This document shows, piece by piece, positions 13,641-18,868 of a stretch of DNA of 18,868 nucleotides (position 1 is its first letter; each line of letters opens with the position of its first letter). The stretch is from assembly GCA_012270135.1 (NCBI GenBank), contig JAAXIW010000033.1:6379-25246 (forward strand). The letters run 5' to 3'. The position numbers and the translations under genes were made by a program. This stretch comes from Brevundimonas sp. (lineage in GTDB: Bacteria > Pseudomonadota > Alphaproteobacteria > Caulobacterales > Caulobacteraceae). The notes beneath the pieces are model-generated. The model was not told the DNA's origin. It did not search any database and worked only from the letters and a program-made list of their open reading frames with translations.

Positions 13641-14918
13641 ATGACCAAAGCCGCCGGCACAGACGCCAAAAGCACGCTGTACTGCTCTTTCTGCGGAAAG
13701 AGCCAGCACGAGGTGCGCAAGCTCATCGCCGGTCCGACGGTGTTCATCTGCGACGAGTGCGTCGAGCTCTGCATGGATATCATCCGTGAGGAGCACAAGA
13801 TTTCGTTCTCCAAGGCCAAGGACGGCGTCCCGAGCCCGAAAGAGATTCGCGAGGTCCTCGACGACTATGTGATCGGCCAGGCCCACGCCAAGAAGGTGCT
13901 CTCGGTCGCCGTCCACAACCACTACAAGCGCCTGAACCACGCGACGAAGAACAACGACGTCGAACTGGCCAAGTCGAACATCATGCTGATCGGGCCGACC
14001 GGCTCGGGCAAGACGCTGCTGGCCCAGACGCTGGCGCGCATCATCGACGTGCCCTTCACCATGGCCGACGCCACGACCCTGACCGAGGCCGGCTATGTCG
14101 GTGAGGACGTGGAGAACATCATCCTCAAGCTGCTGCAGGCCTCGGACTACAACGTCGAGCGGGCCCAGCGCGGCATCGTCTACATCGACGAAATCGACAA
14201 GATTTCGCGCAAGTCGGACAACCCCTCGATCACCCGCGACGTCTCGGGCGAGGGCGTGCAGCAGGCCCTGCTGAAGATCATGGAGGGCACCGTCGCCTCC
14301 GTGCCCCCGCAGGGCGGCCGCAAGCATCCGCAGCAGGAGTTCCTGCAGGTCGATACCGCCAATATCCTGTTCATCGTGGGCGGCGCCTTCGCTGGACTTG
14401 AGAAGGTCATCTCGGCGCGCGGCGACGGGGCCTCGATCGGCTTCGGGGCCAAGGTCAAGGAGATTGACGAGCGCCGCACCGGCGACATCCTCAAGGGCGT
14501 CGAGCCGGACGATCTGATGCGGTTCGGCCTGATCCCCGAATTCATCGGCCGCCTGCCCGTGCTGGCGACGCTGGAGGATCTCGACGAGGAAGCCCTGGTC
14601 AAGATTCTGACCGAGCCGAAGAACGCCCTGGTCAAGCAGTACAAGCGGCTGTTCGAGATGGAGAACGTCGACCTGACGTTCACCGACGACGCCCTTTCGG
14701 CGGTGGCCAAGAAGGCCATCACCCGCAAGACCGGCGCGCGCGGGCTGCGCTCGATCCTCGAGGGCATCCTCCTCGAGACCATGTTCGAACTGCCCACCTT
14801 CGAGGGCGTGGAGGAGGTCGTGGTCAACGCCGAGGTGATCGAGGGCAAGGCCCAGCCGCTGCTGATCTATTCGGAGAGCAAGGGCAAGAAGACGGCGACG
14901 CCTGACAGCGCCGCCTGA
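13641..14918 (+). CDS. clpX: ATP-dependent Clp protease ATP-binding subunit ClpX
   Basis: AAA+ unfoldase that recognises tagged substrates and feeds them to ClpP. The 425-residue protein has the N-terminal zinc-binding domain (Cys15, Cys18, Cys37, Cys40), Walker A GPTGSGKT with Lys124, Walker B VYIDEIDK with Asp183-Glu184, pore loop GYVGED, the RKH loop (GGRKHPQQE), and the arginine-rich GLIPEFIGRLPVLATL block followed by the small domain. Every feature needed for ATP hydrolysis and substrate threading is present. ATG 13641 has AGAAGGG just upstream. In Caulobacter it is essential, and the clpP-cicA-clpX layout there is the same as here. An acyltransferase-like gene starts 20 bases after its stop and may be read through from clpX. 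Confidence 0.98.
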   Translation: MTKAAGTDAKSTLYCSFCGKSQHEVRKLIAGPTVFICDECVELCMDIIREEHKISFSKAKDGVPSPKEIREVLDDYVIGQAHAKKVLSVAVHNHYKRLNHATKNNDVELAKSNIMLIGPTGSGKTLLAQTLARIIDVPFTMADATTLTEAGYVGEDVENIILKLLQASDYNVERAQRGIVYIDEIDKISRKSDNPSITRDVSGEGVQQALLKIMEGTVASVPPQGGRKHPQQEFLQVDTANILFIVGGAFAGLEKVISARGDGASIGFGAKVKEIDERRTGDILKGVEPDDLMRFGLIPEFIGRLPVLATLEDLDEEALVKILTEPKNALVKQYKRLFEMENVDLTFTDDALSAVAKKAITRKTGARGLRSILEGILLETMFELPTFEGVEEVVVNAEVIEGKAQPLLIYSESKGKKTATPDSAA

Positions 14919-14938
14919 CCACGTGAACCCGGGGGCCA

Positions 14939-16768
14939 ATGCCCGTGGCGCCTGAAGCTTATCAAGGGGCCGTCCGCCAGACCCGGCGGGCGGCCCTTTC
15001 TCTTGCCGCCATCGCGGCCTTGGCCCTGGCGGCCTGGCATGCGGCGCCCGGCCTGGCGGCGGCGGGCGAGATCGGCGTTCTGCTGGCGCTGGCCCTGGCC
15101 GGTTTCATGGTGACGCGGCTGGCGACGGGAACGCCGGACCCGCGGTCGACGGTGCGGGACCTGGCCAGGGTGTGGGCGGCCGTTGCGCTGTGGGGCGTGC
15201 CGGCCCTGGTCGTGGTCATCCTCGCCGTGCTCCTCGCGGGGGTGATGCTGTCGCCGCCTTCAGATTTGCACGGACAGGCCTGGACCGCCCTGTGGACCGC
15301 GGCGGGTACGAGCGGGACGGAACTGATCAAACAGGGAGCCTACGAGCCGGAGGCCGGCGGCGATTTGCTGATGCACGGCTGGCTCCTGGGCGCCGCCGCG
15401 CAGTTGGCCGTCGGCTGGACCGTGGTGGTGACGGTTCTGCGCCGGCTCGGCCTCGGCCGCTGGGTCGCGGCGGTCACCGGGATCGGCGCCGTAGCGTCGC
15501 TGGCGCTCGACATAATGATGCGCCGCCAGGGATTTGATCTGCAGGCCTTCTACCTGGCCCCGCCGCGCGCATGGCCGTTTCTGGTCGGGGCCGCTGCGGC
15601 GCTGGTCGACCTGAAGCCGTCGCGGGCGGCCGGGGGGCGCCTCGGCCCGATTCCCGACGTTCTGGAACGGCTCGGCGTCATCGCCCTGCCGTTCTATCTG
15701 TGGGCATGGCCGCTGCTGGCTTTTCCGAGGCTGGTGCTGGCGCGGCCGTTGACCGGTCTGGAGACAGTCGCGGCCCTCGCCGGCGCATTGCTGCTCGCCG
15801 AGGCCACACATCGCTGGGTCGAATCGCCCTTGCGCCGGCGACTTCGGGACCGGCCGCTGGCGAGCCTCGGCGCGACCGCCGCGGCGCTGGCGACGGTCGG
15901 CGCGATCGCCGCCACGATTTTCGCCATGGATGGGCTGCCGGGCCGGGCCACGGCCGAGGTCAGGGCCGAGGAGGCGGGCATGGATCAACGCCCGCCGCTG
16001 TCCGGCGACTGCCACACCGAGGGTGAGGCGATTCCGCCAGCGATCGGCTGCACGGTTCCGGCAGGGGCGGACGCCCGCGTCGTCCTGTGGGGCAATTCCC
16101 ATGCCTCGCATCTGGGCCCCGCGGTCTTCGCCTGGGGCCGCGAGCGCGGACTTGCGGTCCGGCAGGCGACCCGGTCGGGTTGTCTGCCGGTGTTGAGCGA
16201 GGCGGGCGGTCTGGCCGACGAGGCCTGCGTCCACTTCAACCGCGCCGCCATCGAGGCCTGGGGCAGGGGAGAGCCGCCGGACGTCATCCTGGTCGGCGCC
16301 GCCTGGACCCTGATGATCGATCGCGCCGGACTCGGGTCCGAAGACGGGCTGGAGGTGATGACGCGCGGCGTCGACGGGATGATCGACGCCTTGCGCGCCT
16401 CGGTCGGGGAGGAGGCCCGCATCGTCCTGCTGGGCTCCACGCCGGACTATCGTTTCTCTCCAGCCGCCTGTCATGCGCGGCGCGCCTTCCTGGGGCTGGA
16501 CACCGTCCGATGCGACCGCGCCCCGGCCGACAATGCGGCGCTCGCCGCCGCGGTCGACGCCGCCCTCGAAGGGATCGCGGCCCGGCGGCCCGGGGTCAGT
16601 GTCTTCAGGCCGTGGATCGCCCTGTGCGATGGCGCGATGTGCCGCACGCGGTCCGCGGCCACGCCCTGGTACGCCGACGCCAACCACCTGACGGAGGCCG
16701 GCGGCCTGGCCCAGCTAGAGGCGCTGCGCCCGGTCCTGAACGACGCCGTGTCCGCGGGCCCGCGGTGA
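14939..16768 (+). CDS. Membrane acyltransferase-3-like protein with SGNH hydrolase domain, degenerate acyltransferase half
   Basis: A 609-residue protein with the OafA/YrhL two-part plan. Residues 1 to about 345 hold about nine hydrophobic helices that track the acyltransferase-3 family: AAWHAAPGL for the usual FHAG region, GEIGVLLALALAGFMVTRL for the GxxGVDxFFVLSG block, and LLMHGWLLGAAAQLAVGW for LLxHTWSLxVEEQFY. The normal VEEQF is GAAAQ here, so a key acidic residue is missing. The C-terminal SGNH domain (about 370-600) keeps Ser387 in LWGNSHASH and Asp580/His583 in YADANHLTEAG; Asn386 replaces the common Asp of GDSH. Such proteins O-acetylate surface polysaccharides or peptidoglycan-linked sugars. 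Here the esterase or transferase domain looks active while the membrane part may be altered. ATG 14939 follows clpX by 20 bases. Confidence 0.82.
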   Translation: MPVAPEAYQGAVRQTRRAALSLAAIAALALAAWHAAPGLAAAGEIGVLLALALAGFMVTRLATGTPDPRSTVRDLARVWAAVALWGVPALVVVILAVLLAGVMLSPPSDLHGQAWTALWTAAGTSGTELIKQGAYEPEAGGDLLMHGWLLGAAAQLAVGWTVVVTVLRRLGLGRWVAAVTGIGAVASLALDIMMRRQGFDLQAFYLAPPRAWPFLVGAAAALVDLKPSRAAGGRLGPIPDVLERLGVIALPFYLWAWPLLAFPRLVLARPLTGLETVAALAGALLLAEATHRWVESPLRRRLRDRPLASLGATAAALATVGAIAATIFAMDGLPGRATAEVRAEEAGMDQRPPLSGDCHTEGEAIPPAIGCTVPAGADARVVLWGNSHASHLGPAVFAWGRERGLAVRQATRSGCLPVLSEAGGLADEACVHFNRAAIEAWGRGEPPDVILVGAAWTLMIDRAGLGSEDGLEVMTRGVDGMIDALRASVGEEARIVLLGSTPDYRFSPAACHARRAFLGLDTVRCDRAPADNAALAAAVDAALEGIAARRPGVSVFRPWIALCDGAMCRTRSAATPWYADANHLTEAGGLAQLEALRPVLNDAVSAGPR

Positions 16769-16792
16769 GCGGCCGCGCGAATCCGGCCGGCC

Positions 16793-17128
16793 TCAGGTGC
16801 GCGGGTGCAGGTTGGTCGACTCGGCCTTTTCCTTGGCGCCGTCGCGGGTCGCCTGGCTGACCGGAGAGGCCCCTTCGGCCGCGCCGTCGTCCGCCGGGGC
16901 CATGGCGGCCGTGTCCGCCGAGGCCTCCCCCGCCGCCGGAGCCGCAGCGTTTCCATTCGAGCCCGGGGCGGCGCCCGTCCGGGCCCCGCCCGCGCCGGTC
17001 CCATCGGCCGGCGTCGCCTCCATGGCGGCCTCGTCGGTCATGGTCGAATCCGCCGTCTCCTCGGCGGGGCGTTGGCAGGCCGCCAACGTAAGGATGGCGG
17101 CGGCGGCGCAAATGATCACGGTTCGCAT
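16793..17128 (-). CDS. Small Ala-rich lipoprotein of unknown function
   Basis: A 111-residue precursor with a clear lipoprotein signal: MRTVIICAAAAILTLAACQ, lipobox LAAC with Cys18 as the likely lipidated residue. The mature part is low-complexity, rich in Ala, Gly, Asp, Glu and Thr (for example GNAAAPAAGEASADTAAMAP), probably disordered and acidic, with a short charged tail (RDGAKEKAESTNLH). I know no function. ATG 17128 is supported by GGGAGGAA about 8 bases upstream on the minus strand; the frame is open to 17371 but the extension is not signal-like. It is convergent with the acyltransferase-like gene (24 bases apart, no terminator seen) and divergent from lon. Confidence 0.82.
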   Translation of the reverse strand: MRTVIICAAAAILTLAACQRPAEETADSTMTDEAAMEATPADGTGAGGARTGAAPGSNGNAAAPAAGEASADTAAMAPADDGAAEGASPVSQATRDGAKEKAESTNLHPRT

Positions 17129-17345
17129 GTATCGGTTCCTCCCGGATTGCCTTCGCTGAACGGCCAAGCTGGAGGAGAGTTGCGCGGCCGCACCTCTGAT
17201 GCCGCCGCGCCACAGGTCCGGCGCGGCGAAATCTTCGGTTTCGACCCCGTCAGGCGCACGATCGATGCGGTGGCGACCGACCTGGCTGCAGGACGATGCA
17301 GCTTGAGCGCCTGTGGATGGAAGGGGCGCGCGCCCGCCCGTTACG

Positions 17346-17376
17346 CTTGAACCCCGCGCGATCCGAACCACATACT
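17346..17376 (+). promoter_or_regulatory. Candidate promoter for lon (heat-shock-like or sigma-70-like)
   Basis: CTTGAA (17346-17351), 16 bases, then CCACATA (17368-17374) resembles the sigma-32 pattern CTTGAA/CCCATnT with mismatches. The same bases also read as TTGAAC, 18 bases, CATACT. lon is a heat-shock gene in many bacteria. The rest of 17129-17485 holds a 6-bp hairpin (GCTGCA 17285-17290 with TGCAGC 17297-17302) and nothing else recognised. Confidence 0.38.
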
Positions 17377-17485
17377 CTCCCTAAGGCCGCCGAACGGCGG
17401 GCCGAGTCGAAACGGCGGGGCACGGTCGCCCCGGACGCCGGCGCGGCGGGCTTGAGATCAACGAGGGCCCCGGGAAGTACGCATC

Positions 17486-18868
<1,383 letters not shown>

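Noticed and set aside
17135..17139. GGAAC on the minus strand before the lipoprotein gene
   Set aside because: It is part of the Shine-Dalgarno GGGAGGAAC; no GTT at the right distance.

Overview
The window is GC-rich, densely coded bacterial DNA. The tig, clpP, cicA, clpX, lon order and the EcfG/NepR stress-response genes point to an alphaproteobacterium of the Caulobacterales (Caulobacter/Brevundimonas type). A cicA-like HAD phosphatase gene between clpP and clpX is known from Caulobacter crescentus. No rRNA, tRNA, insertion sequence, prophage or CRISPR array was seen.

Bases 1-4300: the 3' end of a hybrid histidine kinase ending in a receiver domain, closed by a very clear intrinsic terminator. 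Then come an ATP-dependent DNA ligase, an MscS-type mechanosensitive channel and a threonine aldolase with a GTG start. Channel and aldolase genes are 3 bases apart.

Bases 4300-9110: a general-stress-response island. A NepR-like anti-sigma gene (+) converges on an EcfG-type ECF sigma gene (-). Three sites fit the EcfG promoter consensus (GGAAC, 17 bases, GTT) with identical spacing. One faces the sigma gene itself. One faces the opposite way, into a gene fusing the ergothioneine enzymes EgtB and EgtD. One lies upstream of a small KGG-repeat stress protein. A fourth, imperfect site precedes a small membrane-anchored protein. A small proline-rich protein and a glyoxalase-II-like hydrolase complete the region. 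The reading is that the sigma factor drives itself and a local set of protective genes, including ergothioneine synthesis. This is inferred from sequence only.

Bases 9111-18868: the protein quality-control cluster, with trigger factor, ClpP, CicA-like phosphatase, ClpX and Lon (Lon cut by the window end). Interleaved are a secreted protein of unknown function (between tig and clpP), a conserved-looking 105-residue protein, a membrane acyltransferase-like/SGNH protein whose acyltransferase half looks degenerate, and a small Ala-rich lipoprotein. Trigger factor folds nascent chains, ClpXP and Lon degrade regulators and damaged proteins.

Stretches without genes: the only one above 300 bases is 17129-17485, upstream of lon. 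It holds a candidate heat-shock-like promoter and a short hairpin, and nothing else recognised.
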